A stretch of 57,500 bases of DNA, from the NCBI GenBank assembly GCA_002104895.1, contig MCFG01000134.1, forward strand, positions 75,001 to 132,500, given 5' to 3'. Below the pieces are notes generated by a model. That model was not told the origin of the DNA, did not search any database, and saw only the letters and a list, made by a program, of their open reading frames with translations. This document shows, piece after piece, positions 39,587 through 51,604 of the stretch. Every line of letters starts with the position of its first letter. The first letter of the stretch is position 1. The position numbers and the translations under genes are program-made. Source of the stretch: Anaeromyces robustus (lineage: Eukaryota > Neocallimastigomycota > Neocallimastigomycetes > Neocallimastigales > Neocallimastigaceae).

Positions 39587-40504
39587 AAGAAAGAAAAAAC
39601 AAATTTTAATTTTAATAGAATTAATTTTTTAGTAATTATTGTGAAATAAAAATAAAAATAATTATAATAATAATTATAATAATAATAATAATATTAATTA
39701 TAATTAAAATATGATTAATTATATGTATGAAATAATAAATATAATTAATAAATAATTAAATATATATAAAAGGAAAAATAAAATATAATAAAATAAAACA
39801 AATAAAAGTAAAAGTAAAATTTTTTTAAAGTAAAAAAAAATAGATATATATAAAATTCTATAAATTAAATTTATTTATTTATATATATTTATTTATTGAT
39901 TTATTTTATTATTGATAATTAAATAATACTAAAAATATTAAAATCAAAAAATTTCTTAATTATGAGTAATACCAATATATTTTAAATATTAAATATTAAA
40001 TAATATTAAATAATATTAAATAAATATAATTTTTTAATATATTGAATAATATTTAATAAATAGGACTAATAATAATTTTGTTTTTTTATTTATCCTTCTC
40101 CTTTAAAAAAATAAAAAAAAGTGTAATTAAAAAAAAATAACAATAATTGAAAATAAAAAAAAAGAAATATATATATATAATTATAAATTATATATATAAT
40201 TATATATATATTATAAAATCAATTTTAAAAATAAATTTTAAAATTGATATATAAAAATATCTTAAAAATAATATTATAACAAAAAGTATACAAAAAAACA
40301 TTTTGTATATATTATATATATAATTTCATTTATTAGTAATATTAATAAATGAAATTATATTATAATTTATTTGATAATTTTTTATATTTTAACAATTGAA
40401 TCTAATAATTAATTATTTATTTATATATAAATTTGAAGAAAAATTAATTATGAAATAATTGAAAAAATAAAAAAAAATAAAAAAATAAAAAAAAAGGAGG
40501 AAAA
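39291..40504. other. spacer between W-x-K-R genes
   Basis: A/T-only DNA with (AAT)n near 39392-39435, A/T homopolymers and ATATTAAAT repeats near 39980-40025. The only notable element is the inverted repeat at 40218-40248, listed separately. Confidence 0.5.
40218..40270 (+). promoter_or_regulatory. palindromic block upstream of the 40505 gene, shared with the 42746 gene
   Basis: ATCAATTTTAAAA (40218-40230) and TTTTAAAATTGAT (40236-40248) are exact inverted copies. They are followed by ATATAAAAATATCTTAAAAA. A very similar palindrome plus ATAAAAAATATCCTAAAA lies at nearly the same distance (about 250 bases) upstream of the 42746 paralogue. Confidence 0.45.
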
Positions 40505-40832
40505 ATGTCATTTTTAAATTTTAATAATATTAATAAAATTGGGGCAAATGATGATGATAATTGGCAAAAAAGAAATATAGATGATATTTATTTCATTAAT
40601 AAAGATAAAAATTATCAAATTGGTAATGAACATGTTGATTTAAGTAAATATTCTATGGAAGATTCAAGAACTTCTATTAATAATCCAATTAAATATGGTG
40701 ATCCAAAACCAAGTTCTGAAGAAGGAATTACTACTTCGTCTACTATTACCACAACTATTACTTCTACTTCAACACCTATTGATACCAATAATAATAATAG
40801 TAATAATAAAACAAGTATAACTGATGGTAATG

Positions 40833-40870
<38 letters not shown>

Positions 40871-41025
40871 GAAGATGGTATAGATATGAAATATTATATA
40901 ATTATTGGTACAATTGTTGTAGCAATAATAATATTTATTTTAATAAAGATATTAAAAATAAATAAAAAATTAAAAGAAAAAGAAGAAGCAGATATTATTG
41001 GAGAAGTAAATGCAATATATAAACC

Positions 41026-41089
<64 letters not shown>

Positions 41090-41290
41090 GGATACAATGA
41101 ATATAACAGAAATATAAATAATCAAACTATAATAACTCCTACTATTGCTTCTACTCCAAATAACTTTATTAATTCACCATATATAATAAATAATTCATAT
41201 CAACCAATAACTACAGTAACTACACAACAAGTTGGCATTATCTATCAACCGTATGAGGTTAATACAATTCAAACAAAACAAAATATTTAA
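40505..41290 (+). CDS. W-x-K-R family single-pass membrane protein (short member)
   Basis: A 261-residue close paralogue of the 37968 protein: MSFLN start, WQKR (20-23), DDIYFINK, TSINNP (57-62). A Thr/Ser stalk spans 76-92, then an Asn/Asp repeat. The membrane span is about 130-150 with acidic residues before it and KILKINKKLKEKEE after it, so the C-terminus should be cytoplasmic. After a run of about 20 Asn residues the tail is short (about 65 residues) and lacks the long Tyr/Pro repeats of its neighbours, ending QQVGIIYQPYEVNTIQTKQNI. The shorter tail suggests that repeat arrays are gained or lost between copies. Function unknown. Confidence 0.78.
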
Positions 41291-42745
41291 TATTAATTAA
41301 AAAAAAAAATACTATTTAAATACTTGTTCAGTATAAAAATAAATATTATTATTTCACATCGAAAAAAAAAGTATTTTAAATATTAACTTTTGAAAAATAT
41401 TTCAAGAAGTAATAATTTTATAAATATTAATTTTTTTTTCTTATTCTCATATATATAACTTTAATATTAATATATTTTGAAATATTATAATATATACTAG
41501 TATATATATAATTGTTATATATACTATTCAATATTCTAATATTTAAAAAATGTATATAGAGATAGATTGTATTTTTAAGATATTAAAAAAATTTCAATAT
41601 AAAACTAAAAAAAAAAACAACTTTATTATCAAATATAAATATATAAATTAAGTTTAATAGAATCAAATAAATTATTGATTTAATAAAATAAGAAAAATAA
41701 GAAAATAAAAAAATAAAAATGAAAATAAAAATAAAAAATAAAAAAAAAATAAAAAAGGACATTATAAATTTTAGACCTTATAAATATTTTTATGTGTATA
41801 TTTTATAATAATCTTTATTAAAGACTAAAACTATGACTCTATTAACTTATTAATTTTTTTTTTTATTTTAATAATTAATATTAGTTAATTATGATATAAT
41901 TTTTATTTAATATTTGATTAATGAATAGTTACAATAAATGAATTTTTTATAATTTTTCTAAAAAAAAAAAATTTAATAAATAAATAAATAAATAATTAAT
42001 AATTAAATAAATAAATAAATAATGTTACACATAACAGAATAATTTTATTAAAAAAGTAAAAAAGATTATAAATATTAATATATTAATAATTAATAATAAA
42101 AAATTTTATTTTATTTAATTGTATTTATTCATTTATTTTATTTATGATAATTTTTATTTATTTATTTATTTATCTATTTATTTATTTATTTATTTATTTA
42201 ATTATTGATATTTTTATTCTGATCCACCAAACTTTTTAATTTTTATATTTTATATTATATGATAAATACTTTTTATTAAGCCAATTAATTGATATATACG
42301 AAATAAAATGAAACATCCTAAATTTTATTTATTTATTTGGATATAAAACAAGTAAATAATATAAAAAAATAAAAAAAAAAAAAATATAATATAATATAAA
42401 AATATAGAATTAATAAATAATTCCTTTTTTTATTAAAGGATAAAAAAAAATAAAGGTTGAAAAAAAAATATAAAAATAAAATTGATTTTAAAATCAATTT
42501 TATAAAAAATATCCTAAAATATATAAAAAAATTTATGAAAATTATTATTTTTATAACATTTAATTATTATTTAAATAATTATACATAGGTTTTTATATAC
42601 ATATATAAACTATATGTATATAAAAGAAAAATATATATATATATATAATAAATTAAATATATTTAAAAGTAAAAAAAAAAAAATAAAATTTAATTATATA
42701 ATAAATTATAATTTCAAAAAAGAAAAAAAAAAAAAATAAAGAAAA
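41291..42745. other. spacer between W-x-K-R genes
   Basis: A/T-only DNA with (AAAT)n and (TTTA)n arrays (41975-42025, 42155-42200) and homopolymers. The palindrome at 42478-42501 is listed separately. No gene or RNA seen. Confidence 0.5.
42478..42525 (+). promoter_or_regulatory. 24-bp perfect palindrome upstream of the 42746 gene
   Basis: AAAATTGATTTT is followed at once by its reverse complement (42478-42501), then ATAAAAAATATCCTAAAA. Sequence and position match the block at 40218-40270 upstream of the neighbouring paralogue. It could be a binding site for a dimeric regulator, or simply a remnant of the gene duplication. Confidence 0.45.
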
Positions 42746-43432
42746 ATGTCTATTTTAAAATTAAAAAATATTAATTCCAAAAAAGACTTTGGCAAATGGT
42801 ATAAAAGAAGTGATGATTTTCCAAGTAGTAGTGATTTCCCAAGTAATAGTGATTTTTCAAGTAGTAGTAATAGTAATAATAGTGACCTTTATCAAGAATA
42901 TTTAGAAAATGTTAAAAAAATGGATGAAGAAAGTGAAAAAAGATTAAAAGAAATGGAAAAACAAAGAGAAGAATGGGAAAAAGAATTTGAAAAAAATAAG
43001 AATTCAAATACAGGAAGTCAAAATATTCCAGAATTTCCAATGCCTAGTCCTATTAATTCAATGCCTACTCCTATTAATTCAATGCCTAGTCCTATGGATT
43101 CAATGCCTAGTTCTATTAGTTCAAAACCAACACCTGTTAGTCCAGATTCAACAGCTGTTAGTTCAGAATCCGATTCCATTAGTTCAGATTCAACTTATTT
43201 CAACTCAAAATCCACTTCTTCTTCTAGTAATTATTATAGTAAGAATAATAATAGTGGAAAAAATTCAAAGTCTAAAAATACTTCTGGATTTAATGTCTTT
43301 TATATATTCCTTTCTGTTGGTGCTCTTCTTGTAGTTTTAGGATTTATCATTGGAAAGTTCACAATTTCAAATAATAATAACAAAAAACAAAATAATAATA
43401 ACAAGAAACAAAATAATAATAATAAAAAGCAA

Positions 43433-43476
<44 letters not shown>

Positions 43477-44395
43477 TAATGATAATAATAATAATGTAAC
43501 CACAATTAATGACCCAGATCTTGGAAAAATAACTATAACCTATAGTGAAAGTCATACAAATGATAATAATAATAATAATAATAATGATAATAATAATAAT
43601 AATTCAGATCAAATTAATAATTATCTTAATAGCTCAGTAAATGATACTAATGATACCAATCAAAGTAATAATGAAATTGCTTTAACTCCTCCATTAAATT
43701 CAAACCCAGAATCTATTCAAAATAAACCACCTGCTTCTTCTGATCCATCCAATTTCCTACAATCACCATATGTTACTTCTCCATCTTCTTCTACACAAAA
43801 TCCACCATTAATACCAGTCGTACCATCTGTTGATCCTAATCAATCAACTATTCCATTACCACAACCAGTCTCTTATCAACCAAATGTTTCATATCCACCT
43901 GATAATCAAATTCTTTATCAACAACCTTATATTTCTTACCCACAACCTGTTTCCTATCCACAACCAACTTCTTATGAACAACCAACTTCTTATCCACAAC
44001 CTGTTGCCTATCCACCACAACCAACTTCTTATGAACAACCTATTTCATATCCACAACCAATTCCTTATGAACAACCTGTTTCTTATCCACAACCAACTTC
44101 TCATGAACAACCTCTTCCTTCATATCAACCATATGAACAAGGTATGTCAATTCCAATTTCTCAACCACAACCATTACCAGCTCAACCTGAGGCAACTATT
44201 TCTAATAATAATATTACTACTTCTACTACTGCAACTACAGCTATTGCTACTATTGATCAATATCAATATCCATATCAATATCCAAATCCATATCCATATC
44301 AAAATGAAAAAGTCAATGGAAATGATGTTAATAATCCTTCTACAAATGAAAATAATATAGAAACTAATAAAGAAACAAATAATGAAAAAAAATAA
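42746..44395 (+). CDS. W-x-K-R family single-pass membrane protein with SYPQP/TSYEQP repeat tail
   Basis: A 549-residue protein. The N-terminus MSILKLKNINSKKDFGKWYKR carries the family motif at 18-21 and no signal peptide. Residues 22-38 are Ser-rich. Residues 47-86 are a charged coiled-coil-like helix. Residues 98-175 are rich in Ser, Pro and Thr with repeats of NSMPSP and SSDST type, a likely glycosylated stalk. The membrane span is about 183-204. Two Asn-rich zones follow, the first starting with NNNNKKQ repeats. The tail (about 370-470) is a tandem array of SYPQP and TSYEQP units with an LPSY motif near the end, then a QYPYQYPNPYPYQ segment. The stop falls in an A-rich simple repeat that is repeated just downstream, followed by another small Pro-rich frame. 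Function unknown. Confidence 0.78.
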
Positions 44396-44403
44396 AGAAA
44401 ATA

Positions 44404-44550
44404 ATGAAAAAATCAACTATACCTGAAATTCAATCTCAAATTTCTAATAGTCTGGTATTACCACAATCTTATATTCCAATAGTTAATATAACACCAGTTC
44501 TTAATATTTCACAAGATGAAAAAAAAAGGGATAATAAATTATCTTCATAA
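44404..44550 (+). CDS. small Pro/Ile/Ser-rich open frame just after the 42746 gene
   Basis: A 48-residue frame starting MKKSTIPEIQSQISNS and running through PQSYIPIVNITPVLNIS to a basic end. Its composition is coding-like and resembles the tails of the W-x-K-R proteins. It starts nine bases after the stop of the preceding gene and in a different frame. The AATGAAAAAA repeat across the junction suggests that slippage may have separated a former tail end. An independent micro-gene is less likely. Confidence 0.35.
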   Translation: MKKSTIPEIQSQISNSLVLPQSYIPIVNITPVLNISQDEKKRDNKLSS

Positions 44551-44797
44551 AATTTTAATATCTGGTTTAAAAAAAAATTATAAATAAAAAAGTAAAAAAA
44601 AAAGAAGAGTAAAAATAAAATTATATATACCAAAACAAAACATGTCATGTATATAAGGGTTTACCGATAAAAAAAAAATAAATGAAAATATAAAATTTTT
44701 TTTTCTAATTCTTTTCTATCTTTTTATATAATATAATTATTTATAATATAATATATATTAATAATTCATTTTGTTAATAATAATAATAATAATAATG

Positions 44798-44892
<95 letters not shown>

Positions 44893-45124
44893 TAGGTATT
44901 ATATAAAAATAAAAGGAAAAAGAAAAAGAAATAATTATATAATAAAATAGAAAAAAAAAAAAATATTAAAAAAAAATTTTTTTTTTAATACAATATACAT
45001 ATAAGTTTTGTATATAATATATTTTTTTTTCTTATATATATATATATATATAATATAAAATAAAAAAAATGATTGCTTTATTTATAATTAATAATAAAGT
45101 CATCATTATATTTTATTTAAGGAT

Positions 45125-45163
<39 letters not shown>

Positions 45164-45599
45164 TATAATTATAATAATTATAATAATTATAATAATTATA
45201 ATAATTATAATAATACTAATAATAATAACAATGATAATAATAATATTTCAACCAAAAAAAAATAATAAAAAATGAAAATAAAATATAAAAAAAAATATAT
45301 ATAAACATAAACATAAAAATGAAAAATAAAAAAAGTAAAAAAATTCAATTAAATTTAAAACAAAAATATAATAAAAGTATCTTAAGGAATTAACAATAGT
45401 TTTTTGAATCTTTCTTTGATATCTTATCTATGTAAAGAAAAAATTAATTTTTAAATGAATGATACATAAGTTATTCTTTAATTTTTTTTTTTTTTTTTTT
45501 TAATTTTTTTTTGAATATATATTAAAAATATTATATATATATTAGAGAAAATTTAAAAATAACAAGAAAGTAAGAAACAATTTTTTTTTTAAATTATTA
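44551..45599. other. A/T-rich spacer with (AAT)n arrays
   Basis: (AAT)n at 44776-44890 and (AAT)n/(AATTAT)n at 45128-45245, homopolymers and AT repeats. An open frame through the second array is low-complexity Ile only and is not taken as a gene. Confidence 0.6.
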
Positions 45600-45609
45600 T
45601 ATTTTTATT

Positions 45610-46230
45610 GTTCATTCTTTTCAAGATTAACAATAATAACTCTTATATATCTTTCAATTAAACTCCGGAACACCAAAAAATTCACCAATTAAGCATCATC
45701 GCCCAGTAATGACCATCTTTCATATTAGGGAGCATTTAATGTTATTTCTTTTAAATATTCATCTTTAATCAATAGTATTAAGTAATGGTATCATACTATC
45801 TAATATATTCCAGCACTCACTCACTTTCTTCATCAAAAATATTACATATTGGTTTAAAATCTTCTTTAAAATCTCTTTCGAAAATTCCATTAATACTTCT
45901 TATCAAAAATTCAAATTTTTCACCTGTTATCATTTTTTCTATTTTCCATCAAAAACATCATATAATTCTTTTTTTCACTTCTATTTTTATTTCATCCTTT
46001 ATTATAATACATATCAAGAAATAATTCTTTTTATTTAAAATATTTCTTTTTTTTTCAATGTATGTTTAAATTTACTTCTTACCATAAAAATACACACCTT
46101 ATTTATCATTATCATAATTAAACAAAGGTGTATGTTATCAATATCTTATTTTAAACATTCCTAAAAACTTATTTGCTAGTTCTTCTTCTAAAAATCATTT
46201 TTTTCAATATTTTTTATTATATTATTTTTT
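45610..46230 (-). pseudogene. decayed coding region downstream of the Syd-like gene
   Basis: Composition changes from A/T desert to coding-like. Read on the minus strand, short open pieces with protein-like sequence follow one another in different frames: LEEELANKFLGMFKIRY, MITGEKFEFLIRSINGI, CWNILDSMIPLLNTID and ERYIRVIIVNLEKNEQ. The region is clearly broken in several places. The family was not recognised. The first piece could be the end of another Syd/SUKH-type copy. It lies on the same strand as, and directly after, the Syd-like gene, so the two may have arrived or duplicated together. Confidence 0.5.
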
Positions 46231-46238
46231 TCTTTGTC

Positions 46239-46814
46239 CTATTCTTCTTCATAATGTTGTCCCAATAATTCTTCTAAACTGTCACATAAAAATTTAAATT
46301 CACCTTTTTCTATACCATCTTCATAGAGATACACTTTACCTGTACTATTTTCAATCATAATTGGCATTGATGTCAAATAATCATAACCAAATGGTATAAA
46401 ATCATTGGAATAATCTCCTGTATTTTCTTGATAATCCTCAATAGCATACTCTAGGCTTTTAATTTCAAAACCAGGTTCTACTGCTGGCATATGTACTTCA
46501 TGTAAAATACCATATTTATCTATATAATGTTCAATATAATCCAAAAACCAATATGTTTGATAATATTCTTTTATTGACGACCATAATTTTACTCCTATTT
46601 TTTTTTCTAATTCTTCAAAATTAAAAATTTCCCCATTCATTTTTATTGGTTTCCAATATACTTGTTCTTTATCATTTTCATATCTTCCTAGGTAGAAAGG
46701 ACTATCTTCATCACAATCTTTTTCTGAAATTATAGGATCTATTTCACGCTCTCCTATAATATACTTATAATTTTTAAATTTTCTTAACATTATTTCCCTT
46801 ACAGTCATAGTCAT
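46239..46814 (-). CDS. Syd-like protein (SUKH superfamily)
   Basis: A 191-residue protein with no signal peptide or membrane segment, so probably cytosolic. It resembles bacterial SecY-interacting protein Syd and the wider SUKH (SMI1/KNR4) fold: VYWKPIKM (Syd has a conserved W-x-P here), FNFEELEKKIGVKLWSSIKEYY, a central acidic stretch and the C-terminal IENSTGKVYLYEDGIEKGEFKFLCDSLEELL, which matches the tGkV...sL.efL ending of the family. Length fits Syd (about 180). In bacteria Syd monitors SecY, and many SUKH proteins are immunity factors for contact-dependent toxins; a fungal role is unknown. Bacterial transfer in the rumen is a reasonable guess. An in-frame stop lies a few codons upstream of the first ATG, so the start is 46814 or one of the next two ATGs. 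Confidence 0.7.
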   Translation of the reverse strand: MTMTVREIMLRKFKNYKYIIGEREIDPIISEKDCDEDSPFYLGRYENDKEQVYWKPIKMNGEIFNFEELEKKIGVKLWSSIKEYYQTYWFLDYIEHYIDKYGILHEVHMPAVEPGFEIKSLEYAIEDYQENTGDYSNDFIPFGYDYLTSMPIMIENSTGKVYLYEDGIEKGEFKFLCDSLEELLGQHYEEE

Positions 46815-49349
46815 AGTTATTTCTTCCTTTCACTATTATTATATAAAAATGTATCATAAAAATTTGAAGAATGACAAAATACCAAAAAAAGTAAAAAAAG
46901 AAAAATCTATTCTACTCTATATAATAATAATAATAATAATAATATATTAAATATATTAAATATAAACAAAAAACTATAAAACAAAAATAAAATAAAAATA
47001 AAATAAAAATAATACAACATATTAAAAATAATACATAACCATATTTATATAATTATTAATTATTAATTATTAATTATATTTTTTTTTATATCTTATATAA
47101 TATATAAAAATATACAAAAAAAATATACAAAAAAATTACAAAAAAATATATAAAATAAAATACAATAATACACTTATAAATACATACATAATACAATACA
47201 ATTCATACATAATAAATAATACATATATAAATTTATATATTGATTAACTTTTTTTTTTTTTTTTTGTCTATTTTCCTTAATATTAAAAAAAATATAAAAA
47301 AATGAAACAATTACAAAATTGTTAAGACAAAAAATGAAACAATTAATTAATGACAAATTATGTAACATGTAACAAATTACTAAATTTAGGTTTTTATCCT
47401 CATAAATAGAAAAAAAAAATTTTTTTTTGAAATATATCAATATATATATTTTAAATATGGAAAGTATTAATAAGTAATATTAAATAACAATAAATAATAG
47501 AATAAATAATAGAATAAATAATAGAATAAAAAAAAATAATAAATATAATATAAAAAATAGAATAAATAAATATATAATAAATATAGAATAAATACAAATA
47601 TAGAATAATTAATTATTATTATTATATATATTTAATTATTTCATAATTTATTTTTCATCCATATTATTTATTTAATTATTATTTATTATTTATTTATTTA
47701 TTATATAATAAATAATTTAATGGATGATCTTTTTTTTTTAAATATATAGAAAAAAAAGAAAAAAAGAATTTTTTATTTTAAAGTTTAGCGGAATGTTTAT
47801 CTTTAAACTTGACCCTGATTAAAATTTAGTTTTAATTTTTTTTGTATTTTGTTATAATTTAAAAGCCTAAAATCCTTTTTTTTTTATTTTTATTTCTACT
47901 TTTTTTTATTTTTTCCTTTATCATGGTTTTAAAATTGAACATTTTGATACTTAAAATATGAAACATAAACATTTTAAAACTTTTTATTTTGTTTTTATTT
48001 TTATTATTTATCTACATAAAAGTATAAATTTATTTATTTCTTTTCTTTATTTTCTATTTTTTTTTATTAATTAATTAATTAATTAATTAGAATTTTTTAT
48101 GATAATTTTATCATAAAAAATAATACAATATACAATCCAATTTAAAACAAAATAATATTTTATAAACTCTTTTAAATATAATATTTTATAATAATATTTT
48201 TGGTTAAAATCATATGTAATTTTATACTAATCTTATGTAATCTTATTGATTATCGTTTTATGTTAACTTAGCCTATTTATTATTTATTATTATTTAACTT
48301 TAATATATAAATAAATATAATAAATGTTTTATTATATACATTTATACAAATTTGTAAAAATGTCAATGAATTTAACTTTTTTTTTTTTTTTTTGTCATCT
48401 TTTTATGTCTTTTTTTTTTTTTTTTTATAAAAGTTTATTTAATAATAATATTTAATAATAATATTTAATCATTATAACTATAATAATTATAATAATAATG
48501 AATAATAATAATAATTATCATTAATAATAATTATAATAAATAATAATAATAATAATAATAATAGATTATATCTTATATAAACTATTATTATACTTACTTA
48601 GTATAATAATAATAAATAGTTTATATAGTTTATATATAATAATAGTTTAATTTATAAATAATATTTTATTTAAAAACATAAATGATTTTTATTGAATTTA
48701 ATTGGTTATTTTGTTTTAAGTAAATTTAATGATAATAATCTACAGCTAATCCATTGAAATCTACTAAAATTCAATTGTGTTACATTGAATTTCAAAATTG
48801 ATTTTCAAATGCCTTTTTTTTTTCACCACTACTCATGTCATGTCACACAAAATATTTATTTGTTCAGCAAAAAATAAAAAATTACCAAAAAAAAAAAAAA
48901 AGAAAAAAGAACCCATAAAAAAAAAAATAACAAATAAAATATATATAAAATAAAATATATAATAAAAAATATACAATAAAAAAATAACAACAAAAAAAAA
49001 ATTATGTTTTACTTATTGTAATTATGATTAACAATAATGTGACTGAATAAAAAAAGCCATTTTGTTACTTTGTTTAAAAAATTTTTTTTTATAAAATGTT
49101 TTCAATAACAGTAATATATTATAATTATAATTATAATATAATATATTTAAATTAAATTATATTATATTTAATATATATTAATTATTAATATAAAGAAATA
49201 TTCAAATTATGGATTTGTTTTTGTTATAAATTTATGGAATTTTTTTTTAAAATTTATGTAAAATCATTCTTGTATTATTTACCATTTAATTAATCTTTTT
49301 TATTATAAATAAAAAAATAAAAATATAGAATTTTACTTATACTATTTTC

Positions 49350-49402
<53 letters not shown>

Positions 49403-51604
49403 TTATTTATTTATTTATTTATTCATTGATATCATTAATATTCATTTATTCATTGATAAAATTAATTATTTATTAATTAATTAATTTTATAAATAATTCT
49501 TTCTTTTTAAATATTGTTCATTTTATTTATTTATTTATTTATCTAATTAATATTCATTTATTTATATTTAATATTTTATTAATATTATTAATAATTATTA
49601 TTTAATTATTTATTTACTTTATTATTCACCCATTTTTATTAATAATTAAAATTTAATTTTTATTAAAAAATAAAAAAAAATAAAAATAAAAAAAATAAAA
49701 ATTTTAAAGTTTTTTTAAAATGTTTTGGATTTTCTTTTTTTATTATTTTTGTTGTTGTTGTTTTTGTTGTTATGTTGATAATCTATTTGATTTTGTTTCA
49801 TTGTAAAAAATAATTTGTTTCATATTATGTTTTAAAATTGCTTTTTTTTCTGATTTTAATTCTAATAAAATTGCATTTTTTTTAAAAAAAGTTTTTTTTA
49901 AAGTTTTATTTTAATAAATATTTTTAATTAATTTAATTAAAAGTTTTAATTTATTTAAATTAAATTTTTTTTAATAAATAGAAATAGAATGAAAATTACC
50001 ATTTAATTTATTTAATAATTATTTATTTTTTATTTATTATTCATTTAATATAACGGAATAAATGAAAATTTATTATTTATTAAGATTATTTATTTAAATT
50101 ATTTATTTATATTTTATTGTTTCTTTTTTATCTGTAAAAAAAAATTTTTTTTTTCTCTTTTCATTTTATTAATATAAATTTTAATTTATATATAATTTAA
50201 AGAATGATAAAAAAAATTTTAAGTTTTATCCAATAAAATTTCTCAAATTTTATTTATTTTATTATGGTAAATAATATAAAATAATAATATATAAATAATA
50301 TACGGAATAATATAAACCAATATATAAAAGCTATATATAAAAATAGTATATACGGAATATCACATCACAGTAACAATAATAAATATTATTTATTCTTTTT
50401 TATTTTTATTTTAATTTTTATTTACATTTTTATGAATAATTAAATAATTTGAATAATATTATAAATATAATATATATAATATTGTAGTTGTAATATATAT
50501 AATAATTTAATATAATATATATAATATTATAAATATAATATATTGAATATACTATAATAATAAAATAAATTATTATGGTAAATCCTATTTGATTTAATAT
50601 TTGATTTAATAATGGTTAAAATTAATTAATATGAAATAATATGAAATAATATTAAATAATAATATTAAAGATATTATAAGAATTAAATATTATTTATTTA
50701 ATATTATTTATTTAATATATAATATTTTTTTATTAATTGTTTTTTTTTTTTTTTTTTTTTTTTTTAATTATTATTTAATATTCTTTTGATTTATTTGACA
50801 TTAATTTAATCTATAAATATTAATTTAATTTCTTTTTTTTTTTAATTCTTTTTCTTTTTTTTTTTTTTTTCTTTTCTTTTTTTATATATTTCAATTTTCC
50901 TTTTCATATAAAAAATTAATAATTAATTAATGTTTTTTAATATTTGATTTTAACAGAAAATAATAAAAAGAATAAATAAATAAATAAATAAATAAAAATT
51001 AATAAAATAAATAAAAAAAAAAGAGAGAAAATAATAAAATATTAATAAATAATAATATAAAAGAATAATTAATTAATATATTAAAAAATTATTGAATAAT
51101 TTTTTAAATATAAAATAAAAAAAAATAATTTTTTTTTTCTTTTCTTTTTTCTATATGTTTATCTTTTTTCTTTTAAACTTTTGGAAAGATATATAAAAAG
51201 TGAAATAGAAATTTCATTTTATTTTTTTTTTAAAGTAAAATATAAAAAGAAGGAAATAAAAATGAAATAATTATTCGTAAATATAATAAATGTATAAATA
51301 CTAAATAAAATAACAAATATTAAACTCATTAATTTAATACTTTAAGAAAGAAAAAAAAACAATTATAATTGTACCTTTTTTTTTTTTTTTTAACGTATTC
51401 TTATCTACAAAATAAAAATATAAAAATAATTAAAAACTGTAATAAAAAATAATATAATAAAAATCAAAAGTATATTAAAAATAAAATAAAATTAAAAACA
51501 AAAATAAGAATAAAATAAAAAAAAAAAATCAATAATAAAAAAAAAAAAAAACAGATAAAATAATAAAATAATATAAATTAAATTAGAATAAAATAAAATT
51601 AAAA
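46815..51604. other. gene-free A/T-rich spacer (about 4.8 kb)
   Basis: AATA and TTTA arrays (47470-47590, 49357-49425), homopolymers and AT repeats. 47174-47440 is open on the minus strand but has only Phe/Ile/Tyr/Asn-type composition. 48725-48870 is a more complex island with a 9-bp stem (AAATTCAAT..ATTGAATTT). ATATACGGAATA occurs twice near 50300-50358. No gene or RNA recognised. Confidence 0.5.

Noticed and set aside
47174-47440. 88-residue minus-strand frame
   Set aside because: Its Phe/Ile/Tyr/Asn content matches background and there is no motif. The A-rich leader typical of genes here is also missing.
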